From positions 248,001 to 312,000 of the forward strand of contig JANNKH010000006.1 of the NCBI GenBank assembly GCA_031396205.1: a stretch of DNA of 64,000 nt. Reading direction: 5' to 3'. A program made the position numbers and the translations under genes. Shown piece by piece: positions 42,829 to 50,728 of this stretch. The notes under the pieces are model-generated. The model was not told where the DNA came from and made no database searches. It saw only the letters and a list, made by a program, of their open reading frames with translations. Source of the DNA: CAISIP01 sp031396205 (GTDB lineage: Bacteria > Pseudomonadota > Gammaproteobacteria > Burkholderiales > Burkholderiaceae_C). The number at the start of each line of letters is the position of its first letter. Position 1 is the first letter of the stretch.

Positions 42829-44283
42829 ATGTCCTTTGATTTAGTCCTATTTGGTGGCACCGGTGATCTGGCCTGGCGCAAACTGATGCCCGCCCTGTTC
42901 CAGGCATTTCGCCATGGCAGCCTGCCCGAGGGTGCCCGCATCATCGGCATCGGCCGCGACGACCACTCCGACGAGCAATACCGAGCGCTGATCCATGCCC
43001 GGTTTGAAAAGGTCGAACTCGACAAGCGCCCTACCGAAGATGAGTTTGCGCGTTTTGCCGCATTGCTGCATTTCCTGCGCATGGATCTGTCCGGCGCGCA
43101 GGACTATCCGCGCCTGGCACAGGTCCTGCGCGACCGCAACGCCGACACGGTGGTGATGTACCTGGCCACCGCGCCGGCGCTTTTCACGACTGTCTGCGAG
43201 CAACTCGCGGCGGTCGAGCTCAATACCCCGAACACCCGCATCGTGCTGGAAAAACCGCTGGGCCACGACCTGGCCTCCAACCGTGCCATCAACCGCACGG
43301 TGTGCGCCATCTTCAGCGAACGCCAGGTGTTTCGCATCGACCACTACCTGGGCAAGCCCGCGGTGCAGAACCTGTTCGCGCTACGCTTTGGCAACGCCCT
43401 GTTCGAACCCTTGTGGAAGCGCGAACACATCGCCAACATCCAGATCACGATCGCCGAGGAGCTCGGCGTCGAAAAGCGCGGCGCCTTCTACGACACGACC
43501 GGCGCGCTGCGCGACATGGTGCAGAACCATGCGCTGCAGCTGCTGTGCGCCATCGGCATGGAACCGCCGATCAACTCGCATGCCGACGCGATCCGCGACG
43601 AAAAACTCAAGGTGCTGCGCTCGCTCAAGCCCTGGACGGCGGCCAGCCTGGTCAGCGACGTGATCCGCGGCCAGTATGGTCCCGGCAAGATAGGCGGCAA
43701 CGCCGTTCCCGCTTACCGCGCCGAGCAAGGAGTCGATCCCGAGAGCCATACCGAAACTTTTGTTGCGCTACGCACCGAGATCTCCAACTGGCGCTGGGCC
43801 GGCGTACCGTTCTACATCCGCACCGGCAAGCGCCTGGGCGGACGCGATGCACATATTGTCGTGAACTTCCGGCCCACGCCGCATGCGATCTATGACTCCC
43901 ACATCGGCATGTCCAATCGCCTGGTGATCAATCTGCAGCCGCGCGATGGACTGGAGTTGCACCTGCTGGCCCAGGGGCGCGATGACCGCGGCAAGGCCCA
44001 GAGTCTGGCGCCGGTGCAACTCGACCTGGACTTTGACACCCGCTTCGGCGCCCAACGCGTGGGAGCCTACGAACGCCTGCTGATGGACGTTGTTGGCGGT
44101 CGCCTGAACCTGTTCGTGCGCAGCGACGAGCAAGAGGAGGCCTGGCGCTGGGTGGAACCGATCATGCGGGCCTGGAGCGCCGACCGCCAGGGCCCGCGGA
44201 TATACGCCAGCGGGACCTGGGGGCCGAGCGCGTCCAGCGCAATGATCGCGCGCGATGGGTTTTGCTGGAGTGAGGAATCATGA
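42829..44283 (+). CDS. zwf: Glucose-6-phosphate 1-dehydrogenase
   Basis: 484-residue first enzyme of the oxidative pentose phosphate / Entner-Doudoroff route. FGGTGDLAWRKLMPAL binds NAD(P), RIDHYLGKPAVQN holds the catalytic His/Asp pair and the substrate Lys, and VPFYIRTGKRLG is conserved. I chose ATG 42829 over a TTG two codons earlier. No edd or eda is adjacent. Its stop overlaps the start of a 59-residue repeat ORF. Confidence 0.97.
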   Translation: MSFDLVLFGGTGDLAWRKLMPALFQAFRHGSLPEGARIIGIGRDDHSDEQYRALIHARFEKVELDKRPTEDEFARFAALLHFLRMDLSGAQDYPRLAQVLRDRNADTVVMYLATAPALFTTVCEQLAAVELNTPNTRIVLEKPLGHDLASNRAINRTVCAIFSERQVFRIDHYLGKPAVQNLFALRFGNALFEPLWKREHIANIQITIAEELGVEKRGAFYDTTGALRDMVQNHALQLLCAIGMEPPINSHADAIRDEKLKVLRSLKPWTAASLVSDVIRGQYGPGKIGGNAVPAYRAEQGVDPESHTETFVALRTEISNWRWAGVPFYIRTGKRLGGRDAHIVVNFRPTPHAIYDSHIGMSNRLVINLQPRDGLELHLLAQGRDDRGKAQSLAPVQLDLDFDTRFGAQRVGAYERLLMDVVGGRLNLFVRSDEQEEAWRWVEPIMRAWSADRQGPRIYASGTWGPSASSAMIARDGFCWSEES

Positions 44284-44459
44284 GACTTCGTGTGTCAGAC
44301 CAAGAATTGCGCAGCAATTTTGCTCTGACACCGACATTTCGTCGGATGTCGGATGTCATGCTTCGTGTGTCAGACCAAGAATTGCACAGCAATTTTGCTC
44401 TGACACCGACATTTCGTCGGATGTCGGATGTCCTGCTTCGTGCGCGGAACCTCTACTGA
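44280..44459 (+). CDS. 59-residue ORF made of two 25-residue repeats, coupled to zwf
   Basis: ATG 44280 overlaps the zwf stop (ATGA) and has GAGG four bases ahead. The product is MRLRVSDQEL then twice SNFALTPTFRRMSDV with small changes, ending LLRARNLY. Whether it is translated is unknown; the unit is 75 bases so all three frames stay open, which makes the frame itself weak evidence. No homologue function known to me. Confidence 0.35.
   Translation: MRLRVSDQELRSNFALTPTFRRMSDVMLRVSDQELHSNFALTPTFRRMSDVLLRARNLY
44286..44435. repeat. Two 75-bp tandem direct repeats between zwf and hexR
   Basis: Copies 44286-44360 and 44361-44435 differ at about two positions (GCGCAG/GCACAG and CATG/CCTG); a third copy begins (CTTCGTG). 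Each contains the inverted repeats TGTCAGA/TCTGACA, AATTGC/GCAATT and CCGAC/GTCGG, so the RNA should fold strongly between zwf and hexR. Confidence 0.85.
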
Positions 44460-44475
44460 ACAAGTAGGCCCGCCC

Positions 44476-45324
44476 ATGCTCGAACGCATCAAAGCCTCCC
44501 TGCCGTCACTCGCGCCGGCCGAGCAACGGGTAGCCAGGCTGGTGTTGGCCAATCCGCGCGCGTTCGCCTCGTTGCCGGTCACCGAACTGGCCGACCGCGC
44601 CCATGTCAGCAAGCCCACCGTCGTGCGGTTTTGCCGCAGCGTCGGCTATGACGGACTGGCCGACTTCAAGCGAAAGCTGGTCGGCAGCGTCAGCGAAGGC
44701 GTGCCCTTCATCCACCGCAGCGTCGACGCCGACGACAAGACCGGCGACATCATGGTCAAGGTGATCGACAACACCGTGGCGGCGTTCCTGAAATACCGCA
44801 ACGACGCCAGCTCGGGCGCAATCGACAAGGCGGCCCAGTCGATGGTCGACACCTACCGCAATGGCAAGCGGCTCGAGTTTTTTGGTGTCGGCAATTCCGG
44901 TGTCGTGGCGCAGGATGCGCAACACAAGTTTTTCCGGCTGGGGGTCAACACCATCGCCTACAGCGACGGCCACATGCAGGTCATGAGCGCGTCGATGCTG
45001 GGCCCGGGCGACTGCGTGGTGATCATCTCCAACTCTGGCCGCACCCGCGACCTGATGGACGCCTGCGACATCGCCCGGCGCAACGGCGCCACAACGATCG
45101 TTATCACCGCCACCGGCTCACCGCTGGCCGGCGCCGGTGATGTCCACCTGTCCGCAGATCATCCGGAAGGTTTCGACAACTACAGTCCGATGGTGTCGCG
45201 GCTGCTGCACCTGCTGATCATCGACATATTGGCCACCTGCGTGGCACTGCGGCTGGGCGGCGACCTGGTGCAGCCGCGCCTGCGCGAGATGAAGAACAAC
45301 CTGCGCAGCAAACGCTACACCTGA
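44476..45324 (+). CDS. hexR: HexR, RpiR/MurR-family regulator of sugar-phosphate metabolism
   Basis: 282 residues. The N-terminal helix-turn-helix (ADRAHVSKPTVVRFCRSVGYDG, about 33-58) is followed by a SIS sugar-phosphate domain (about 120-260; FFGVGNSGVVAQDAQHKF, VVIISNSGRTRDLMD). HexR proteins repress zwf and related genes and are released by KDPG; its place beside zwf supports this. ATG 44476; the frame extends slightly into the repeat to 44428. Confidence 0.9.
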   Translation: MLERIKASLPSLAPAEQRVARLVLANPRAFASLPVTELADRAHVSKPTVVRFCRSVGYDGLADFKRKLVGSVSEGVPFIHRSVDADDKTGDIMVKVIDNTVAAFLKYRNDASSGAIDKAAQSMVDTYRNGKRLEFFGVGNSGVVAQDAQHKFFRLGVNTIAYSDGHMQVMSASMLGPGDCVVIISNSGRTRDLMDACDIARRNGATTIVITATGSPLAGAGDVHLSADHPEGFDNYSPMVSRLLHLLIIDILATCVALRLGGDLVQPRLREMKNNLRSKRYT

Positions 45325-45355
45325 GGACCGGGTCCCGGCCACACCGGGTAATTGC

Positions 45356-46345
45356 TCAGATGCGGCCTTCTTCTACCGCGTGACAGGCGATACGCAGAGC
45401 CTTGATCTGGCGCATCTGCGGCCGCTCGGCCATGCAACGGTCGTTGGCATGCGGGCAGCGCGGATGAAAAGCGCAACCGGTCGGCGGACTCAGCGGATTG
45501 GGTACTTCGCCCTGCACCGGCGTGCGCGCGCGACCGGTATCGTGCATCTTCGGGATCGCATCGAGCAGCATGCGCGTATACGGGTGGCGCGGATTGGCAA
45601 ACAGTTCCTGCTTGTCGGCCAGTTCGACCAGCCGGCCCAGGTACATCACGCCAACCTGGTCGCTGACATGGCGCACCACCGCCAGGTTGTGCGAAATGAA
45701 CAGGTAAGTCAGGCCCAGGCGGCGCTGCAGCTCTTTCATGATGTTGAGCACCTGCGCCTGCACGCTCACATCCAGCGCCGAGGTAGGCTCATCACATACC
45801 AGGAAATCAGGCTGGGTGGCCAGCGCCCGCGCGATGGAAATGCGCTGGCGCTGCCCGCCGGAGAACTGGTGCGGGTACTTGATGCGGTCCTGCGCCGCCA
45901 TGCCGACCGACAGCAATAATTCCTCGACCCGCGCCTGCAGCGCGTCCTTGTCGGTGATCAGCCCATGTTCGGCCAAGGGCTCGCCAATGATGTCCTCGAC
46001 CACCCAGCGCGGATTCAAACTGGCATACGGATCCTGGAAGATCATCTGGATACGCCGGCGCAACTGCAGGCCGGCAGCCCCGTTGTAGGTCACATGGGCA
46101 TCGGCCCCATCGAACTGGAAATGGCCCCGGGTCGGCTGGTACAGCCCCACCAGCAGCCGTGCAACCGTGCTTTTTCCGCAACCCGATTCGCCCACCAGTG
46201 CCAGCGTCTTGCCCTTCTCGATCTCGAAACTGACACCGTCGACCGCATGCAGCAGCAGCCGCGGCGTGCGCTCGATTACCCGGTTCAGCCAGGGGGCCGA
46301 AACATCGAAATGCATTGCAAGATCGTCGGCTTGAACCAGTGCCAT
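45356..46345 (-). CDS. dppF: Dipeptide ABC transporter ATP-binding protein DppF
   Basis: 329-residue ATPase. Walker A GESGCGKST, Q-loop IFQDPYASLNPR, signature QFSGGQRQRISIARAL, Walker B FLVCDEPTSALD, and the C-terminal oligopeptide_ABC_C block with four cysteines (GCAFHPRCPHANDRC) that binds an Fe-S cluster in related DppD/F. Last gene of dppB-(M20)-dppC-dppD-dppF; 14 bases separate it from dppD. Confidence 0.94.
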   Translation of the reverse strand: MALVQADDLAMHFDVSAPWLNRVIERTPRLLLHAVDGVSFEIEKGKTLALVGESGCGKSTVARLLVGLYQPTRGHFQFDGADAHVTYNGAAGLQLRRRIQMIFQDPYASLNPRWVVEDIIGEPLAEHGLITDKDALQARVEELLLSVGMAAQDRIKYPHQFSGGQRQRISIARALATQPDFLVCDEPTSALDVSVQAQVLNIMKELQRRLGLTYLFISHNLAVVRHVSDQVGVMYLGRLVELADKQELFANPRHPYTRMLLDAIPKMHDTGRARTPVQGEVPNPLSPPTGCAFHPRCPHANDRCMAERPQMRQIKALRIACHAVEEGRI

Positions 46346-46359
46346 GGGTATGTTCCGAA

Positions 46360-47328
46360 TCAGGCCGCCGCAGCGGCATGCAGCCAACAGGCGGCGCGGG
46401 TGGGCCCTGCATCCATCAGTTCCGGGCGCTCCCGGCCGCAGCGCTCCATCACCCGATCACAGCGGGGATTGAAGGCGCAACCGGCGGGTATCGCGTTGAG
46501 CCGCGGCATCGCGCCGTCGATCTGGTGCAGGTTCTCGCGGTCGACCGTGATGTCCGGAATTGCCGCCATCAAACCGGCGCTGTACGGATGGGCCGGATGG
46601 TTGATGACCTCGTGCACCGGCCCGATCTCGGCGATACGTCCGGCATACATCACCGCGACCCGGTCGCAGGTCTCGGCGATGACACCCATGTCGTGCGTGA
46701 TCAGCATCACGGCGGCGCCGCGGTCCTTGCACACCGTCTTGAGCAGCGCAATGATCTGCGCCTGGATCGACACATCGAGCGCGGTGGTCGGCTCGTCGGC
46801 AACGATCAGCTTGGGTTCGGCGGCCAATGCGAGTGCGATCACGACGCGCTGGCGCATGCCGCCCGAGAACTGGTGCGGAGAATGGTCGATGCGCTGTTCG
46901 GCGGCGGGAATGCCGGTGTCCTGCAGCAGCGCGACCGCCCGGTCGCGCGCCTGCTTCTCGCTCATGGGCAAGTGCGCGCGGATGGTTTCGATCAGTTGCC
47001 GACCGATCGAATACAACGGATTGAGCGAGGTCAGTGGGTCCTGGAAGATCGCGCCGATGCGTCGGCCCCGGATATGCCGCATCTCCTCGTGGCCCAGGTT
47101 GTCGATGCGCTGGCCTTCGAGCAGGATCTCTCCCCCTGCAACGCGTCCCGGTGGTTCCAGCAAGCCGATGATGGCCGCGCCTGTCAGCGATTTGCCGGCA
47201 CCCGACTCACCGACCACGCCCAGGATCTCGCCCGGAGCGATATCGAACGAGATTTTGTCGAGCGCGCGCAAGGTGCCGGCGCGGGTCGGGAACTCGACCA
47301 CCAGGTCCTTGACTTGAAGAAGTTTCAC
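46360..47328 (-). CDS. dppD: Dipeptide ABC transporter ATP-binding protein DppD
   Basis: 322 residues. Walker A GESGAGKSL, IFQDPLTSLNPLYSIG, QFSGGMRQRVVIALAL, VADEPTTALDVS, and the cysteine block GCAFNPRCDRVMERC. The start is a GTG at 47328 (VKLLQVKDLVVEF), supported by GAGGG seven bases before it; that Shine-Dalgarno sequence belongs to an interspersed repeat. No ATG lies nearby in frame. Paired with DppF. Confidence 0.92.
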   Translation of the reverse strand: MKLLQVKDLVVEFPTRAGTLRALDKISFDIAPGEILGVVGESGAGKSLTGAAIIGLLEPPGRVAGGEILLEGQRIDNLGHEEMRHIRGRRIGAIFQDPLTSLNPLYSIGRQLIETIRAHLPMSEKQARDRAVALLQDTGIPAAEQRIDHSPHQFSGGMRQRVVIALALAAEPKLIVADEPTTALDVSIQAQIIALLKTVCKDRGAAVMLITHDMGVIAETCDRVAVMYAGRIAEIGPVHEVINHPAHPYSAGLMAAIPDITVDRENLHQIDGAMPRLNAIPAGCAFNPRCDRVMERCGRERPELMDAGPTRAACWLHAAAAA

Positions 47329-47334
47329 CGAACT

Positions 47335-47381
47335 GCCCTCGTGCTGCGCACCGCGGGATTCGCTTTGGGAACGGCCCTGCT
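47335..47381 (-). repeat. Interspersed repeat that carries the dppD ribosome-binding site
   Basis: Read on the minus strand, GCAGGGCCGTTCCCAA opens a 47-base element alike in about 36 of 46 positions to the 49-base repeats at 58549-58657. Translated in the dppD frame it gives QGRSQSESRGAQHEG, against QGRSQGECRSALREG in the other copies. Its end GAGGG is the dppD Shine-Dalgarno. Confidence 0.65.
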
Positions 47382-47399
47382 GCTCATGCGTGGTTTTCT

Positions 47400-48308
47400 C
47401 TAGCGCAGCCGCGGGTTGAGCGCGTCGCGCAGCCAATCGCCGAGCAGGTTGACCGACAGCGCAATGATGATCAGCATCAGCCCCGGGAAAATCGTGATCC
47501 ACCATTCGCCCGAGAAAAGGTAGTCGTTGCCGATCCGGATCAAGGTACCCAGCGACGGCGAGGTCGGCGGTGCCCCGACGCCCAGGAACGACAGCGTGGC
47601 CTCGGTGATGATGGCCGTGGCGACCTGGATCGTGGCCAGCACCAGAACCGGACCCAGCACATTGGGCAGCACATGGCGGCGCATGATGCGAAGCGGCGCC
47701 ACGCCGGTGACCCGGGCTGCCTGCACATATTCCTTGTTGCGCTCGACCATCGTCGAGCCGCGCACGGTGCGCGCATACTGGACCCAGCCGGTCAGCGTGA
47801 TCGAGACGATCAGCACGCCAAGCGCCAGGTTGTCCGGCGCGTTCGGAAAGATGGCGCGCCCGACGCCCGCGATCAGCAGGGCCACCAGGATCGCCGGAAA
47901 CGACAGCATCACGTCGCACAGGCGCATCAGCGCGGCGTCGACCCAGCCGCCCAGGAAACCGGCCAGAAGCCCGAGCACAACGCCGATGATCACCGACAGG
48001 ACAACCGAGGCAAAACCAACCGCCAGCGAGATGCGGGCGCCGTACATCAGGGCCGACAGGATGTCGCGTCCCTGGTCATCCGTTCCGAGCACGAATTTCG
48101 CACTGCCGTCGGTCGTCCACGCCGGCGGCAGGCGGGCGTTGGCCAGGTCCAGCGTGGCCAGGTCGAACGGGTTGTGCGGCGCCACCCAACCGGCGAAAAC
48201 GGCGCAGAAAAGGCACACGAAGGCGACCAGCATGGCACCGATGGCGACCGGCGAGTTGCGAAAGCTGTAGCCGACGTCGCTGTTCCAGATGCGGTGGAAA
48301 CGGTTCAT
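47400..48308 (-). CDS. dppC: Dipeptide ABC transporter permease DppC
   Basis: 302-residue inner-membrane permease with six helices; EAA loop EYVQAARVTGVAPLRIMRRHVLPN and LGTDDQGRDILSALMYGARISL are family blocks. ATG 48308 chosen, matching the usual N-terminus with one helix at about 22-43. Downstream of the M20 amidohydrolase gene by 58 bases. Confidence 0.94.
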   Translation of the reverse strand: MNRFHRIWNSDVGYSFRNSPVAIGAMLVAFVCLFCAVFAGWVAPHNPFDLATLDLANARLPPAWTTDGSAKFVLGTDDQGRDILSALMYGARISLAVGFASVVLSVIIGVVLGLLAGFLGGWVDAALMRLCDVMLSFPAILVALLIAGVGRAIFPNAPDNLALGVLIVSITLTGWVQYARTVRGSTMVERNKEYVQAARVTGVAPLRIMRRHVLPNVLGPVLVLATIQVATAIITEATLSFLGVGAPPTSPSLGTLIRIGNDYLFSGEWWITIFPGLMLIIIALSVNLLGDWLRDALNPRLR

Positions 48309-48366
48309 GGCACCGCCAATGCGCGATGCGCAGTACGCGGTAAGACCGAGAAAGCGACGGCCCGCC

Positions 48367-49608
48367 TCAAGACGCACCTTCGCCGGCCAGCGGCATCACA
48401 TGCTCCGCCAGGCCGGCATGCAATGCCGCACCCAAAGGCAGGATCTCGTCGTTGAAGTCATAGCGGCTGTTGTGCAGCGAGCAACTGCCAACGCCGTTCT
48501 CGGCGCCCTGCCCCACCCGCAGGTAGGCGCCCGGCTTGACCTGCAGCATGAAGGAGAAGTCCTCCGCGCCCATGCTGGGCTCCAGGTCGCGCACCACATG
48601 CTCGCGCCCGACCAGACTGGTCGCCACGTCCGCGGCGATGTGCGCCTCCGGCGCGCTGTTGACCGTGGCCGGATACAGCCGCTCATAGTGCACCGACGCC
48701 GTTGCGCCAAAACCGATCGCCACGGAAGCACAGAGTTCCGTCAAACGGCGCTCGACCATGTCCTGCACCACCGGGCTGAACGTGCGCACCGTGCCCACCA
48801 GGGTGGCGGTATCCGGTATCACGCTCATTCCACCGAGGTCGCCGGCCTGCATGGCGCACAGGCTGACCACCGCGGAATCGACCGGCCGCACATTGCGCGA
48901 CACGATGCTCTGCACCGCAGTAATGATGTGCGCCGCCACCAGTACCGGATCGACCGTGGCGTAGGCATGCGCGCCGTGCCCGCCGCGCCCGGTGATCGTG
49001 ATCGTGATCCGGTCGGCCGCAGCCATGACCGGTCCGGCATTGACGCCGATGGTGCCGGGCCGCAGCAGCGGCTGGTTGTGCATCCCGTACACGCTATCGA
49101 CCGGGAAACGATCGAACAATCCCTCCTCGATCATCACCCGGGCGCCGGCATACCCTTCTTCGCCCGGCTGGAAGATCAGCACGGCCGTGCCGTTGAAATG
49201 GCGGGTCTCCGACAGATAGCGCGCAGCGCCAATCAGCATCGCGGTGTGCCCGTCGTGGCCACAACCATGCATCAGGCCCGTGGTGGAGGACTTCCAGGCG
49301 AAATCGTTGTGCTCGGTCAACGGCAACGCGTCCATGTCGGCACGCAAACCGACCATGCGGCCACTGTCGCAGAGCCTGCCCCGCACCACCGCGACAACAC
49401 CGGTCTTGCCGATGCCGGTATGGATTTCGTCGACGCCGCATAGCTTGAGCGCCTCGGCCACGCGCGCCGAGGTATAGCGCTCCTCGAACCCCAACTCCGG
49501 GTGCGCATGCAGGTCACGTCGAAACGCGGTCAGCTCGGGATGGAACCGGGCAATATGGGCAAATGCACGGCCTTTGGCGCGCAGCCGGGGTTCTTGCAGT
49601 GTCGTCAT
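48367..49608 (-). CDS. M20-family amidohydrolase (hippurate hydrolase / N-acyl-amino-acid deacylase type)
   Basis: 413-residue cytoplasmic metallohydrolase. DLHAHPELGFEE, RADMDALPL, the metal-binding HGCGHDGHTAMLI and GEEGYAGARVMIEEG are signatures of the M20D branch, which cleaves N-acyl amino acids, hippurate or small peptides. It lies between dppB and dppC, starting 2 bases after dppB, so it probably processes what the transporter brings in. The open frame extends to 50637 but that part overlaps dppB. Confidence 0.9.
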   Translation of the reverse strand: MTTLQEPRLRAKGRAFAHIARFHPELTAFRRDLHAHPELGFEERYTSARVAEALKLCGVDEIHTGIGKTGVVAVVRGRLCDSGRMVGLRADMDALPLTEHNDFAWKSSTTGLMHGCGHDGHTAMLIGAARYLSETRHFNGTAVLIFQPGEEGYAGARVMIEEGLFDRFPVDSVYGMHNQPLLRPGTIGVNAGPVMAAADRITITITGRGGHGAHAYATVDPVLVAAHIITAVQSIVSRNVRPVDSAVVSLCAMQAGDLGGMSVIPDTATLVGTVRTFSPVVQDMVERRLTELCASVAIGFGATASVHYERLYPATVNSAPEAHIAADVATSLVGREHVVRDLEPSMGAEDFSFMLQVKPGAYLRVGQGAENGVGSCSLHNSRYDFNDEILPLGAALHAGLAEHVMPLAGEGAS

Positions 49609-49610
49609 GG

Positions 49611-50588
49611 TCAATGCCCCTTCCCGCTGATGCGCAGGCGCGGATCCACCGCAAAATACAACAGGTCGACCACCAGGTTGATCACGACGAAGATCAGCGA
49701 TATCAGGCATAGATAGGCGGCCATGACCGGGATGTCGGCGAAGTTCACGGCCTGGATGAAAAGCAAACCCATGCCGGGCCACTGGAATACGGTCTCGGTG
49801 ATGATTGCAAACGCGATCAGCCCGCCCAGTTGCAGGCCGGTGATGGTCATCACCGGCACCAGCGTATTCTTCAGCGCATGGCCAAAATGGATCGTGCGGT
49901 CGCTCAGGCCACGGGCCCGTGCGAACTTGATGTAGTCGGTGCGCAGCACCTCGAGCATTTCGGCCCGAATCAGCCGCATGATCAGCGTGAGCTGAAAGAT
50001 GGCCAGCGTGATCGCCGGCAACACGATATGGTGCCAGCCGTCGGCCGTCAGCAGACCACTTTTCCAACCCCCGACCGCCACCGTGTCGCCGCGGCCAAAA
50101 CTGGGGAACCATCCGAGCCAGACCGAAAACACCAGGATCAGCAATATGCCGATCAGAAAAGTCGGCAAGGACACGCCCAGCAGGGAGAACATCATGAACG
50201 ACTGGCTCAGGAAATTTCCGCGGCGCAGGGCCGCATACACGCCCATGGGCACGCCGACGGCCAGCGCCAGGCTGGCGGCAACCAGCGCCAGCTCCAGCGT
50301 GGCAGGCAAACGCTCGGCGATCAGCGCCGATACCTTGCCACCCTGGCGCAGGCTTTGGCCGAAATCGCCCTGCGCCGCATTGAGCAGAAAACTCCAGAAC
50401 TGGACAATGAAGGAGCGATCCAGCCCCAGCGCCTCGCGCAGTGCCTGAACCTGCTCCGCCGTGGCATCCTGGCCCAGCATGAACAGCACGGGATCGCCGA
50501 CAAACTGGAACAGCAGGAACGCGATGAACGCGACCGTGACCATCACAAAGACAGCCTGCAGCAGTCGGCGAAGGATGAAAACGAACAT
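49611..50588 (-). CDS. dppB: Dipeptide ABC transporter permease DppB
   Basis: 325-residue permease with six helices; MFVFILRRLLQAVFVMVTVAFIAF opening, FGQSLRQG, the EAA loop DYIKFARARGLSDRTIHFGHALKN and FAVDPRLRISGKGH end are typical. First gene of the minus-strand unit, divergent from dppA by 140 bases. Confidence 0.95.
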   Translation of the reverse strand: MFVFILRRLLQAVFVMVTVAFIAFLLFQFVGDPVLFMLGQDATAEQVQALREALGLDRSFIVQFWSFLLNAAQGDFGQSLRQGGKVSALIAERLPATLELALVAASLALAVGVPMGVYAALRRGNFLSQSFMMFSLLGVSLPTFLIGILLILVFSVWLGWFPSFGRGDTVAVGGWKSGLLTADGWHHIVLPAITLAIFQLTLIMRLIRAEMLEVLRTDYIKFARARGLSDRTIHFGHALKNTLVPVMTITGLQLGGLIAFAIITETVFQWPGMGLLFIQAVNFADIPVMAAYLCLISLIFVVINLVVDLLYFAVDPRLRISGKGH

Positions 50589-50728
50589 CGAATCCTGTTG
50601 GAAAGCGGCGAATGTAGCACGCCCTGCGTTTCACCATACCACGGGATATGGCTGGCGCGGGTTTCCCCTGTTGCCGGGGTCAGGCGTCGCCCATAGCATG
50701 ATGCTCTTCATCATTGAGGGAATTGACC

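Noticed and set aside
48367..50637. 756-residue fusion of the M20 amidohydrolase with an N-terminal extension
   Set aside because: The extension is out-of-frame dppB sequence; a proper ATG at 49608 gives the normal M20 length.
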